DNA of 64,000 bases from Acephala macrosclerotiorum. Its lineage: Eukaryota; Ascomycota; Leotiomycetes; Helotiales; Mollisiaceae. Positions 34,478-45,629 of this stretch are shown piece by piece. Made by a program: the position numbers and the translations under genes. Location: NCBI GenBank assembly GCA_014904845.1, contig MU119204.1, positions 248,001 to 312,000 on the forward strand. Reading direction: 5' to 3'. Position 1 is the stretch's first letter. Every line of letters starts with the position of its first letter. Below the pieces are notes generated by a model. It made no database searches. It was not told where the DNA came from and saw nothing but the letters and a program-made list of their open reading frames with translations.

Positions 34478-34984
34478 GAACTTGATGAGGAATTGTCCAG
34501 TAAGGGGTGGAATCATGAACCAGACGAACTGCCGTAGATGCAGAATCTTGAAGAAGGAAAGGGTTGCTTAGGATTAACGAATGGATGGGTTGGGATGGGG
34601 CTGTGTAGGCTAAACGCAGCAGCTCCCGGTGAGTGCTGCATGTAATTTCTACCAATAGGATCTCGAGATGAATTATTCCGCGCGTTATTCATGCATGCAA
34701 ACGTATCAATTGTTCAGATCACCCGCCGACTGTTGTTGTTTTGAAGATTGTAAGGGAATGCTGGACCCCGCATCGTCGATGGCGGGTATGCGGTGAAGGT
34801 TTCCATAAGCGTATTATCATAGTCATTCATGTGATGGAGGAGGAAAGCTTTGCCGTCGGGCCGTTCCTCAGTCTAATTTTTGCCGAGGCATTTTAAGGTT
34901 CTTAGATGATCAGAAGTTACCAGATTTTGCAAGAGATGACTTTTGACGTTGTTGACGAAGAAAAGAATGTTCGTTCAGCTGTAC
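34478..34984. other. 3' spacer before the inverted-repeat element
   Basis: Ordinary-composition spacer with no gene. It ends where the left inverted repeat begins. Confidence 0.5.
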
Positions 34985-35648
34985 TTGTAAGAGTTGGCGG
35001 CATTACTTATGGACCTATTTTTTAAGCGAATTCCACCAAAAACACTACCAACCCTTAAATTTTACTATAGTATTAACTACTTTAAATGCATAAATAAACC
35101 AAAAGTAATATAATAAACCAAAAATTATTTTGCACTAAGATTCTAAAATTAAAAACCAAAAAAATAAAAAATAAATTTATTAATAATATTATAATTAGTT
35201 AAATTTAATAAGTTTTATCGATAATAATATTATAATTATTTCGTTCGTAAATTATAATTTATAAAAATCTATTTTTAAAACGAAATATTTTTAAATATTT
35301 TTATTTTTTTCGATTAATTATTATTATATTCGATTTTTATTATATTTAAATATTTTTAAAAAGATTTATTTTTATAATTGTTTTTTTATAATTATTTATT
35401 ATCGTTTAATTTATCGAATTATATTTTAATTTTTTTTAAGCGATTAATATTTTATTAAATTAAATATTATAATTTTATTTTTAATATATAAATTATTTTA
35501 CAAATTAAATACTATAAAAATATGTTTTTATTTTTTTAATAGCTCCTTATATTGTTGTTTTATAAAGTTTTAAAATTGGTAAGTTATATTGATTTTTGGT
35601 GGGGTTCGCTTAAAAAATAGGTCTGAGTAATGCCGCCAACTCTTACAA
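34985..35648. mobile_element. RIP-degraded, AT-saturated element with terminal inverted repeats
   Basis: The left end (34985-35040) begins TTGTAAGAGTTGGCGGCATT and the right end (35593-35648) is its inverted copy over about 56 bases with only a few differences, two of which are CC against TT. The interior is almost entirely A and T. The few remaining C bases in 35160-35500 are nearly all in CG dinucleotides, as expected after RIP acting on CA/TG sites. No transposase frame survives. A target-site duplication is not clear. It is a MITE or a gutted DNA transposon. Confidence 0.8.
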
Positions 35649-36516
35649 CGAGCTTGTCGGCATAACTCTGCATTGACAGATGTCTGTGCCATATCGATTC
35701 TGCGACGGAAGTCTGTGTCCCGCGATTGTCCCAAGGGTTCGGAGATCACCCCTCTCTAGACGAACACCTGCACGTCTTCTGGAAGTCCTCGTGTCTTAGA
35801 GTGACACGAATCCTGCATGAACCACCGCCGAGAATCTTTGCCGGACATGGTACTAACAAACGAGGATTTGGAATTAAATGCAACCCATTCAAGACATATA
35901 CCATTCTTCAAAGGAACATTACCCCAGATTGGGATCTTACGACTTGGATCTTCTTCTAAGCCGCACCAGGGATGGCACCCTTGTTATGAAATCATGAACC
36001 TACGAATCGCCAGATCTCCAAACCCGGGGATGTCTTATTAGCAGTGCACCACCGATTCATCCGACAACATCACTTGCATGAACTGGGGGCAGAGAAGTAT
36101 GATGATCCATTCTTTGCTCCAGCTGCCCGGCTAGTCTAATGACATTACATGAATACGGAAGTAATACTTATAGAGCTGTTGATCTGCCCCGTGGTGACAG
36201 GCTTCTAAACCTCTTGCAAAATCTTCAACTCTCTCGATTCTATACGCCAGTAATCACGGGAATGCGTTGCGTCCAATTCACCTTTTAGGCGTCATCAGCC
36301 TAGCAGAGCCCGACCCTACAATCCAACAGCATCTATACCCGTGCTTCGATACAGGAAAGAAGTTTTAAAAAGGAGGAGAACCTCGAGGGCCGGTTCATCA
36401 TCCCTGATGAGGGTTCTCAAGGACAAATCGAACATTGAAATCATAATCATATCAGACAGTAGATAACCCTGCAATGTCAATGACCCCTACTGCACTGAAA
36501 AACTTTACGAGCCTGG
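35649..36516. other. Spacer between two inverted-repeat elements
   Basis: There are about 870 bases of mixed composition. The open frame at 35726-35959 has no family features. Nothing else was recognised. Confidence 0.4.
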
Positions 36517-36749
36517 GATCATAAGTCTGTGTTTTCCAGGCATTTTTCGGGGCATTTTTAAGCGACGAAAACTAAACTCGACGACTTTACTTTAAAAGTA
36601 TAAAATACGCACAAATCAGAATTATTTGAACTTATATTACGATATTTATAAAAGCTATAGTGAGTTTATAAAGCAAATTTGAGTTAGTTTCAGCGCTCAT
36701 TTATTAGCGAGAAGGCCCGAAGAGCCTTGTAAAACACAGACTTATGATC
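36517..36749. mobile_element. Short (~233 bp) MITE-like element
   Basis: A perfect 19-base inverted repeat, GATCATAAGTCTGTGTTTT, starts at 36517 and is mirrored at 36731-36749. The similarity continues imperfectly inward (an AGGC..TTTCGGG-type stretch near each end). There is no coding capacity. It sits about 320 bases upstream of the gene at 37073, in its promoter region. No convincing target-site duplication is visible. Confidence 0.65.
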
Positions 36750-37072
36750 GTTAAGCCTGACTTTCTTTCAGGGCTACGACATTCGCTCATCCCTCATCGG
36801 GTATCCATCGAACCTGTAGCTTCCATTGCGAGCACGAACGCGAAAGGGAGTCACGCGAGCTTGCCTTTCAAAATCACCTCAGACTTCTCAAATATCAATA
36901 CACTCCTCCCAATTCTCCGTCCTCTTCTCCCGTAATCTCTTTCTTCGATAAACCCTTTTTGTCCAAAGTCGAATCCATTCGACTGAGGATCAGTAATTCA
37001 ACTGCAAGTAGCGCGCGTAACTCACACACCTCCCGCACAACACGTTCCTCCTCTCCCAGACGTCGGCACTCG

Positions 37073-39100
37073 ATGGCAACCCAGGCTACATACAACCATC
37101 AGGTGGACGTCTTCCGTGACGTCGAGTATCCCATGATGATGGGTCAGCATGACGGTCTACCTAAGAGCTCGAAGTGAAGCTAATACCACCCAGGCAAGGT
37201 ATACCTCGACCACGGAGGTACTACCATATACGCGAAAAGCCTCATTGAAGAATTCTCCGCGAAGATGGTCAACAACCTCTTCGGCAACCCTCACTCCGCC
37301 TCAGCGCCTGCCATGCTCTCAGGACATATGTGCGACGAAATTCGATTACAAGCATTGGCTTTCTTCAACGCCGACCCTGAACACTTCGACCTGGTCTTCG
37401 TACAAAACGCCACTGCCGCAATTAAGCTGGTCGGAGAAGCTTTCCGTGACCTCAGTGAGTCAAGCTCTGCCGGCTCCTTCTGGTATGGCTACCACAAGGA
37501 TGCGCACACTAGCATTGTCGGCGTTCGAGAATTGACCAAAGGCACACACCATTGCTTTGCGAATGACGACGAAGTTGAAGATTGGCTTAACGACTCCAAG
37601 GTTGCCAGAGAAGTCATTAAGGCCGAGGCACTCCCATGTCTCTTTGCATACCCTGGCCAGTCAAATATGACAGGTCGCCGTCTGCCTCTGCACTGGGCCA
37701 AGAAGCTTCGACAATCAACAGCACCTTTACACCAGAATGCGTATACCCTCCTTGACGCCGCGGCACTCGCGACCACCACAGAGATTGATCTTAGCGACCC
37801 AGAGTCAGCACCCGACTTCGTTGCTCTATCCTTCTACAAGATCTTCGGCTTTCCTGACCTTGGTGCGTTGATCATCCGCAAAGAGTCGGGCCACATTCTA
37901 TCCTGGAGAAAATATTTTGGGGGTGGAACTGTAAACGCTCTTACAGTCATTGGTGAAGCCACTAAGCAGAAGAAAGATGGTTCTCTACATGACAATTTGG
38001 AAGATGGTACCCTGCCGTTCCACGTAAGTCCTTTCTCTCAACAAAATGCCCAGCATGCATCGCATCCTCTCCTAGGCCTTGCTAACACTTTTTCTCCATA
38101 GAACATTATTGCTCTGGGTTGCGCGATTGATGTACACAAGCGACTGTACGGATCAATGAAGAAGATCTCACAACACACTTCGTATCTTGCATATAGACTA
38201 TATCATGGAATGGCAAGCCTTGTTCACTACAATGGCCAACCCCTCTGTGCGATTTATAACGACGTCCCTCACAGATGCACCTATGGCGACCCTATCACAC
38301 AAGGAGGTACCTTGGCGTTCAACTTGGTGCGTTCAAATGGAAAGTTTATCGGTCATTCTTTCGTTGAGAAGCAAGCCAACGATCGAGGTATCTTCTTGAG
38401 ATCTGGAGGCCTGTGCAACTCAGGCGGAATTACAAACTACCTCAAGATTGAATCTTGGCAATTCATGCGAGCCTGGTCCCAAGGTCACCGATGCGGCGAG
38501 GCCGGCTTAGACAACATCAATGGCAAGCCAACAGGAGTTGTTCGAGTAAGCCTTGGCGCCATGACCACAATGAAAGATGTTGACACATTCCTCTCATTCT
38601 TGGAGACCGAATATATTGAAACAAAGCGAGTCTTGCAACTGGCAAGATTCGACGATCTCAACGGCCATTGGGGCCTTGAGGATACAATCAACCATGACAA
38701 TGGCATCGGCTCCAACACTGACGTGTCTCGTCGTCGGAACGTGGCCCCGAACCCTCAACTACGTCCTATGACCAGCTCACCAAACATCAGTACGATGAGA
38801 GCTGTGCCTGCAATGATGCCAGCAAAAACTTTCTATGAACAGCGACCAGGCACTGCCACTAGCACGGTCGACCTCCCTAGAGCTTCGACCACGTCACAGA
38901 GACGCCCTGACACTGCTCGCTGCTTGGTTCCGCTGGACAGTATGCGTCATTACAACAACTTTGACGGCAACATGGGCATTTTGCCAACGACGCAAGTCTT
39001 TGTCGTGGGGCCAAGTCCTACTTCTAGAAAAATAAAGAAGAACGGCAGTTTCATGAAGTTTCTCAGAGGTCGCAAGTTTTCCCAACTTAAGGAGCATTGA
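37073..39100 (+). CDS. Molybdenum-cofactor-sulfurase-like class V aminotransferase (no MOSC domain)
   Basis: The model join(37073..37142, 37194..38023, 38102..39100) gives 632 aa. Residues about 20-490 form a PLP-dependent NifS-like domain: GKVYLDHGGTTIYAKSL, NLFGNPHS, VFVQNATAAIKLV, a FAYPGQSNMTGRR segment, YTLLDAAALATTTEIDLS and the PLP lysine Lys239 in SFYKIFGFPDLGALI. The loop FLRSGGLCNSGG carries a likely persulfide cysteine (about Cys405), as in eukaryotic Mo-cofactor sulfurases (HxB, ABA3). After about 510 the protein is disordered and Ser/Arg-rich, with no MOSC domain, so it is not a complete two-domain sulfurase. It may be a paralogue that desulfurates cysteine for another acceptor. 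An upstream in-frame extension without ATG exists. A MITE-like element lies in the promoter. Confidence 0.87.
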
Positions 39101-41075
39101 TACGTCCTGAAGAGCAATGATTATCGACGTGTCTTCAGCTCCGTTTTTGGCACCTGCTGTTTGTTTGCTAAGATATCTATCTTGCCGCTCTTTCTTTGTT
39201 AGTGGTAGCATTTGCTTGGTGTATGGAGTACTCATCTTTGTGTGTGTTTGAGCTTTTGCGATGGAATTGGGGTAGGAAAAAAACACGTGTATTGGGTGGT
39301 CGCAGTATTGGGGATAGATAATATGATGGGATTTGCAGTTGGAAATGGCGTTTAAGCGCATTGAGATAGTTGATCTGGGTTTGCGTTTGTGGCTTTCGTT
39401 GCTGGGGTGTTTGGAATGTTGAAATAGTGGAGGGGTATGGTGGATATTTTGGGTTGGCGTTTATGGTTTTGCATTTGCATTTGCTGATGATGGGTTACGT
39501 TCCTTTGATGTTTTGGAAGCTGGTGAGAGTCGTTTTCGATTGCTTTTGATAGGTCATGGTCTTTTAAAAGTTGTGGGAATTGTTCCCGGGTTGTTATTTC
39601 GTGGGTGTTTGCGGTGCTGATACTGCGTATTGGCACCGGACGTGATTAAAGTATAAATGGTACTTGATAAATGGGCTTCTGACTGGGCTCTCACCTTGCG
39701 AGTATAGATTCTTGCTTTGTGAGCTTGCATCCGGTAGATAGGTACAGATATTAATAGCAAACGTTCGTTGCTGCGTCTGCTTGCTTGAGATGGTGCGTGA
39801 AGGGTGGTTTGCTGGCGCAAGATATGTCGTCGTTCTTTTAGCTTCATCCGTCGGTGCCTCGAGGCATCGACCCCAGACATCCTTGCAAATGCCAGAGGCC
39901 CTTGCAAGCACCTTGTTCTTTTCCGTCTTGCTTCTTGGTACGTGATTGTCTTCAGATAGACATGTTGGTCGGTCGGATTGAAAGCGGATCAGGATTTCGA
40001 TGGTCGTTGACGCTCGGTAGAGCCCCTTCCCCTTTCTATCTCGCTTCACTTTACATGATCCTCTTCTGAGCAACCACTGAGTCAGCTAGAACAGGAGGAC
40101 GACGGATCCGAAAAAAGTATGCGATTGAGACGGCGAGGTGCTTGAACTGATCGAGAGACATAACTGTCCTGAGAGAAAGGCGCGTGTCGTGGGGCAGGGT
40201 GGTGAGTAGGTGACTACTTTAAAGATGTTTGACTCTAGGCAAAGTCCTCCGCTTTCCTTCTCGTTTCGTGTTATGCGATTTCCTGGATCAAGAGGGGTAT
40301 GCCCTTAAAATTGAGAAGGGCAGTAGCTTCCCTCAATTAAGAGGAAGCCAAAGTCGTGCCTGGAGCTAGTCGCAATGGGTAGAGACCAAAGCGGCAGTCT
40401 TGTTAAAGATGACTATTAGATTTCTCTCTGGACTATACAAAGTTGGGAACGGGAAAGAGAAGAGGACCAAGCACTTATCAAAGAAGAAAGGAGGACTGGA
40501 AATAGTTGTTAGGTGAGAGAGCTTGTTATTCGTAAATGATGGTGGACAGATGGAATCTGGACTCATAAAAAGGAAGAGGTCGATGGGAATGGATATTGGA
40601 GGTATTTTAAAGTATGAGCAGGGTCTGGCGGAGTCTTTGAAGGGGTTTAGGGTGATTGTGAAACCTGGGCTTCGAGAGGGAGTTCTAGCGGATGTGTAGG
40701 TGACGGCAGGTAGAGCTGGAAGAAGGTCTTGCTGGTGGAGAAGAGTCCTGGCGTGGACGTGACCTTTGGACGGAGGACGAGATGGGCGGCGATAGGGCGA
40801 GGATGGGCTTATTTTCTGAACATGTCTTGTGTAGCGGCGGCCAATTACACCCTGCCCCTTTCTCTCTCGCTTCCGTGGCTTCTTCTGAAGCGGGCATCTA
40901 GATTACTAATAGCTTGTGAGATTTCATGATAATATAAGGCATGTGAACGTTATGAAATCTAGATCATGATCAGGCTCCGAGAGCTGCTAAAAACACAAAG
41001 AGAGTAGGCACTATCAATACGAAAAGACAAGTACGAAAAGACAAGTACGCAAAGGAACGGCTAGAATAGCAGCCT
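39101..41075. other. 2-kb spacer
   Basis: No protein family is recognised on either strand. Minus-strand frames at 39352-40073 overlap each other and lack domain features. G/T-rich tracts occur at 39360-39560. Confidence 0.45.
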
Positions 41076-41996
41076 TTAAAGAATTCTACGCCAGAAAGCC
41101 ATATGCTTCAAATGACGGACTAGAAAATTCGCACAGACAATGAGTGGCAATATTACGAAAGTTTTATACTCTGGCATCGTATCATTGTCTGCTGTTCCAT
41201 GTCTATATCGACATAAAGCATGCACTCTCATCCTCTGCCCCAACCCCCTCTCCTGATCCAATGCAATTGGGTCCGAAAGCTGAATATAAGCATTCCTCGA
41301 AAGCTCGATCCTCGATATGATAACAACATTTAGAACACCGTACGCCAGCCCATCTTCCGTCCAATCCGGTTTTATGTAGATGTAGCAGTGCAATCCATTC
41401 CTTCCAGCGCAACTGGGGAGTCCGTTATGAGATTCTGATGGCACCTCGGCGGTTCTCGCGATAGTGGAGGTAGGCTTGGAATCCGCAGCCGACTAGGAAT
41501 ACCTATCGAGCAATGCTGTTAGTAGATGTTTCTCATATTTATTGAAATGAAGACGAGGAGAGAAGGTCCCTAGCTTTCCTGAAATAACAATTGCTTCATG
41601 TTCTTCTGCTTCGATGTCTTCGTCTCGATTATGGTCACGGACGAGGCAAAGAAGGCAGCTATGTAGATTTGCAGAAGCAGCTTTGCATCCAAAGCAAGAA
41701 TGCCAGCCTCGATATGGGGAGAGTGCTACATCGAGGCTATGAAAGAGGGAGCATACAGCATATACAACAACCGCAGAGAAGACAGTAGCAGCCACGGCCA
41801 ATGGGTGTTCCGGATCATCCATCGAGCCCGTCATCGAATGGTGATTGCTCTGGAACAGAGCACCGATTACGGAAAGGATTACTATGGCGAAGACGCTGAC
41901 GACGATGCTGTTCATCCATCCATTAGCTTCTGTTCCTGCCTCTGTCTTTCTCTTGCCGTTGCAAAGATTCGAAGGTGGTGATAGGTGAGCAGACAT
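41076..41996 (-). CDS. Hypothetical membrane protein (two exons, weakly supported)
   Basis: The frame from 41996 encodes an N-terminus, two membrane helices (around SIVVSVFAIVILSVIGALF and LAVAATVFSAVVVYAVCSLF) and a Cys-bearing stretch (YRGWHSCFGCKAASANLHSCLLC). A GTATTC donor at 41502 and a CCCCAG acceptor ending at 41413 would join a second exon (41076-41412) in phase, giving about 276 aa with a third helix (TFVILPLIVCANFLV). Without splicing the product is 167 aa. No family is recognised. Codon use and the long open frame are the only support. Confidence 0.4.
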
Positions 41997-44780
41997 ACCA
42001 GGACCACGCCTGCATTACTCCTACGACGGGCTTCATGATTGCGTCTTAGTGAGAGTGAACAAATGGTGGTGGGAGATGAATCTGCAGAGAATCGATGGGT
42101 CGTTGAGCTTTGGTGGTGAGCTGTGCTGAGGAGGCTGATGTGGTAAGGTTGTGGTGCTGGGATGCCTGCCCTAGTGACGAGTTGATGTTCGAGAGATGTG
42201 GTGGACTTGTAGTTCAGGCATAGATGAGGCTGCAACCTTAGTCTTGGCGCTTTAATGAACATTACCTAAGATTTAAGGTGTCGAGTTCTCTCTCGAACAT
42301 CATTTTCATTTTCGACATTTCATATCATATCGTGAAGACGAAGCGATTTCCGATTATGATAACGGTTCATAATATTTGTTAGGTGCTGAGATTTTGAGCC
42401 CTCACACGAGTTGGTTCTTCATCCGAAACATCATCTCGTAATTTCTCGTTTTCATCAGCTTCGATGAGCAAGCAATCCGGGAGCTTTTTTGTACAAGACT
42501 TCGGCCTTATTCTTTCGCTAGGCGACATCTGACCTGTTGCATTTGCGTTAGATCGCCCATCATACTTCGCGACGGGGATTTGATTCTTGAAGATTGTTTT
42601 TTCTGTTTCATAAAAGTGGCCTACTCTGATGCCAGCTTTTGTTTGGATCCTTCTTTCGTCCTTGTCTCGTATGGATACCCATGTTAGAGTAGATCTTCAT
42701 CTTGGGAAATCTTGAATCAATACGCATTCAAAGTACCTTTGAGATGTTCATATTTGATTCACATGATCCAGTGTCAATCAAGAAGAGCGTATGGATAATA
42801 TGTTTTTCATTCAAGGTTCCCCGCAAAATGCAAGATGTAAGCCTGCCTCTTTAAATTGATTCTTCGTCAGTATTAAATCAACGTCTGGTGGGAAGCCGAC
42901 TTGATCGCACCTGACTTTCAGACTTTTCCTAGCTTCATATGTGATCTCCAACCAATTTCAACTGAGGCAACTACATCTTCTTCCTTCCTTCTCACCAGCC
43001 CTACGATCCCTCGATCTCGGCGCTTCAGGGTCCCATCTGGCATCACAACCTCACATCCGGCTAGACATGTCCTACTCCGCTCATTTCCTATATCTGGTGG
43101 ATCAAGTTCCTACTCCAAAGGGCTCATATCAGATTAAACAAGCTTTGCAATCTTCATGCGTGACTGGATTGCGCGTACAGAGTAAGGTTTGACAGAAAGC
43201 TTGTCTGACGCTCAATGGGGGATCGACGGCGATCAGACAGAAGTTGTCAATTTGTTCCGAAATCTGCACCGGGGAGGGCAAGAGGCTCAAGCATGACTGG
43301 TCATGAACGATGTTGGGTTGTGAAACTAGGGTACGGATTGCTTGCGAACCGAGGGACACTCTTCAACATTTCGGCTGGTGAGAATCCGGAACTCACTCAT
43401 TCATCATTATTAATGATCTTGAAGAGGAGGGACTTTCTGGGCGTACGACATCTGTTTGCTTGTGATTGGGACCTAACATTGCTAGGCAATTCAATTGCGG
43501 CAATATATTTATATCACAACCTTTAAATACCCAACTGGCCAGAAATGTGACCTCGCTTATCGGTCTGCTGGCGGCAAGCAAACAGATCCAAAGAGGGAGC
43601 AGCGTGAAACATCTTAATCGGATCCGGCAAACAAATACCTCGAAATGGCCATCCTGGCGGCAAATCTTGGAAGGATGGGGAATTTCGTTGATGGAGGAAA
43701 GTACTTCGTGATCCGAGCGTCTATTTGTAACTTGCATCCTCGGTTGAATAAATCTGTGATTCTCACCAAGGTACGCTTGGGCGTTCGGCAGTTTGCTATG
43801 ATGTGAATGGACGAGGTTGGGCGAGTAACGAGGGCGCCAGCTACTCTAAAAAAGCTTAGTATTACTAGGGTTCACAGACCAGGCAACGTCAACCCTTCGC
43901 ATTCAACCGTGAAGACATTACCATACACTCTACCTTAAGCTTTACGCCTTGAATTTTATTCCGAATCGCATTGTATCGAGAAAGGAAGCTCATGCCAAGA
44001 GGACAGATGTTCAGCTGCCAGATGGGAAGACGCGAGCCAACAGAGACAGCGCTTGCGCGGTCAGCGACACGGCGGAAAAGTCCCGTACCGTTTGAATTCG
44101 CTCGTGTTGTGGTCGATGAAACATCAAACAAAGATTAAGATCGCGTGCAGGGTCCCCGGTAACAGGACCGAACCCTGGCCTCGCATCAGTCGAAACATCC
44201 ATCGATATACTTGCCACAGCGGGAGAGCCTTCTTTCCGAACGTTGTCAGATCCGTGGCTGCATCCATCGCCTTGGGCTGGTCGCCCTTGCATTCAGAGCA
44301 ACACGGTTGGATGACGCCCTTTCCTTTCATTGAGGGAGAGACCTCCTCGAAAGGAGGCGCAGTAAGTGTTGCATGGGTTCCTGCATCGTACCGTTGGGTG
44401 CAGATTTGGAGGGTTGCACAGGTAGTTGTTTGTCTATCCATAGCTCATATATTAAAACATAATGACGCCCTTGCGCAGATGGTAAAGTGAATTTTATTTA
44501 TCTGAATTCTAGTACAGTCACCATCAACTCGCCTAGCCAAGCTTACTAACTCCCATCCTCTTCTTCCTCTTAATCTAGAACAAATCGCTCCAATATTCGT
44601 TTAGTAGAACACTTCTTTAAAAGGGACCCCATCCTTCCTCTTTGAGTTCCGCATCTCGCTCATACTTTCTCGTCGTCCTGAACAGGTAACTACCTTCATG
44701 CTTTCCACATATCTTGGCACACGTAGCTAATATTCGTTCAGCCATATCATAAGACGAACTCCACGAATACCAACTTCAAG
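41997..44780. other. 2.8-kb gene-poor spacer
   Basis: I read it on both strands and saw no family, repeat end or RNA. The last 150 bases are the promoter and leader of the SOD gene. Confidence 0.45.
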
Positions 44781-45629
44781 ATGTATCTCTTCAGTATCCT
44801 CACCGTCTTCTTGACTGTCTTCACCTCTATCGTCGCCGCACAAACTACCACCGAGCCCGTCACCGGTCTTCGAGGCAACGCGTCTATCGTCGAGAACAAC
44901 CCGCCAGGAGTGGTCTACATTGCTAACCTTCCCACCACCGAGTTCTTCAACCCCTCCGATCCTCGTGGCAATATCAAAGGCTCTGTCTCCGCTGTAGCAG
45001 CCCCAAACGGTATCGGCGTCGACTTCAAGGTCAGCTTCGAGAATCTGCCTACAAGCGGTGGGCCATTCCGTAAGTCTCCTCTATGCCATTGCCTCCTCCT
45101 CACTTTGCCTATGACTTTCTTCACTACATTCACTAACAAAAATTACTCAGTCTACCACATCCACGCAGCCCCCGTCTCCGCCGACGGAAATTGCACCACC
45201 ACCCTCGGCCACCTCGACCCTTTCATCCGCGGCGAGACCCCAGCCTGCAACTCTACACTCCCCCAAACATGTCAAGTCGGTGACCTCTCCGGTAAACACG
45301 GCAAGATCGAAGCCGATCCATTCATCGCTACTTACCATGACGATTTCGCCTCAACTGTGAGCGGTCTTGGAGCTTTCTTCGGAAACAGATCGATTACTGT
45401 TCATTTCGCCAATACGACTCGAATCACTTGTGCGAATTTCACGTTAAGCGAGGGCAATGTGACGGTTGGTGGAGGATCAGGGGCGAATGCGGGTGCCAGC
45501 GCGACATCTACAGCTCCAGTAACTCAAACTAGTGCGCCACTAAAATACACTGGTATTGGTGCGGGTAGCTCGAATGCGATGTCGTTGTTCGTGCTTTTGA
45601 GTGCGATGGGAGTTGCGTTCTTGCTTTAA
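44781..45629 (+). CDS. GPI-anchored Cu-only cell-surface superoxide dismutase
   Basis: Converts superoxide to hydrogen peroxide outside the cell. The model join(44781..45069, 45151..45629) gives 255 aa. A signal peptide (MYLFSILTVFLTVFTSIVAA) precedes the SOD fold: VVYIANLPTTEFFNPSDPRGNIKGSV, then the copper ligands His99 and His101 in YHIHAAPVSADGNC, a GHLDPF loop, His146 in GKHGKIEA and His181 in ITVHFANTTRITCANF. The stretch between the last two is short, without the zinc-binding residues of canonical Cu/Zn SOD, as in Candida SOD4/5/6-type Cu-only enzymes. A Ser/Thr/Gly tail and hydrophobic end (SLFVLLSAMGVAFLL) indicate a GPI anchor. The role is defence against or shaping of reactive oxygen at the wall. 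The intron is 81 nt and stop-free. Confidence 0.9.
   Translation: MYLFSILTVFLTVFTSIVAAQTTTEPVTGLRGNASIVENNPPGVVYIANLPTTEFFNPSDPRGNIKGSVSAVAAPNGIGVDFKVSFENLPTSGGPFRKSPLCHCLLLTLPMTFFTTFTNKNYSVYHIHAAPVSADGNCTTTLGHLDPFIRGETPACNSTLPQTCQVGDLSGKHGKIEADPFIATYHDDFASTVSGLGAFFGNRSITVHFANTTRITCANFTLSEGNVTVGGGSGANAGASATSTAPVTQTSAPLKYTGIGAGSSNAMSLFVLLSAMGVAFLL

Noticed and set aside
39352..40073. Overlapping minus-strand frames after the sulfurase-like gene
   Set aside because: Composition-driven (His/Gln/Thr-rich) and mutually overlapping with no domain.
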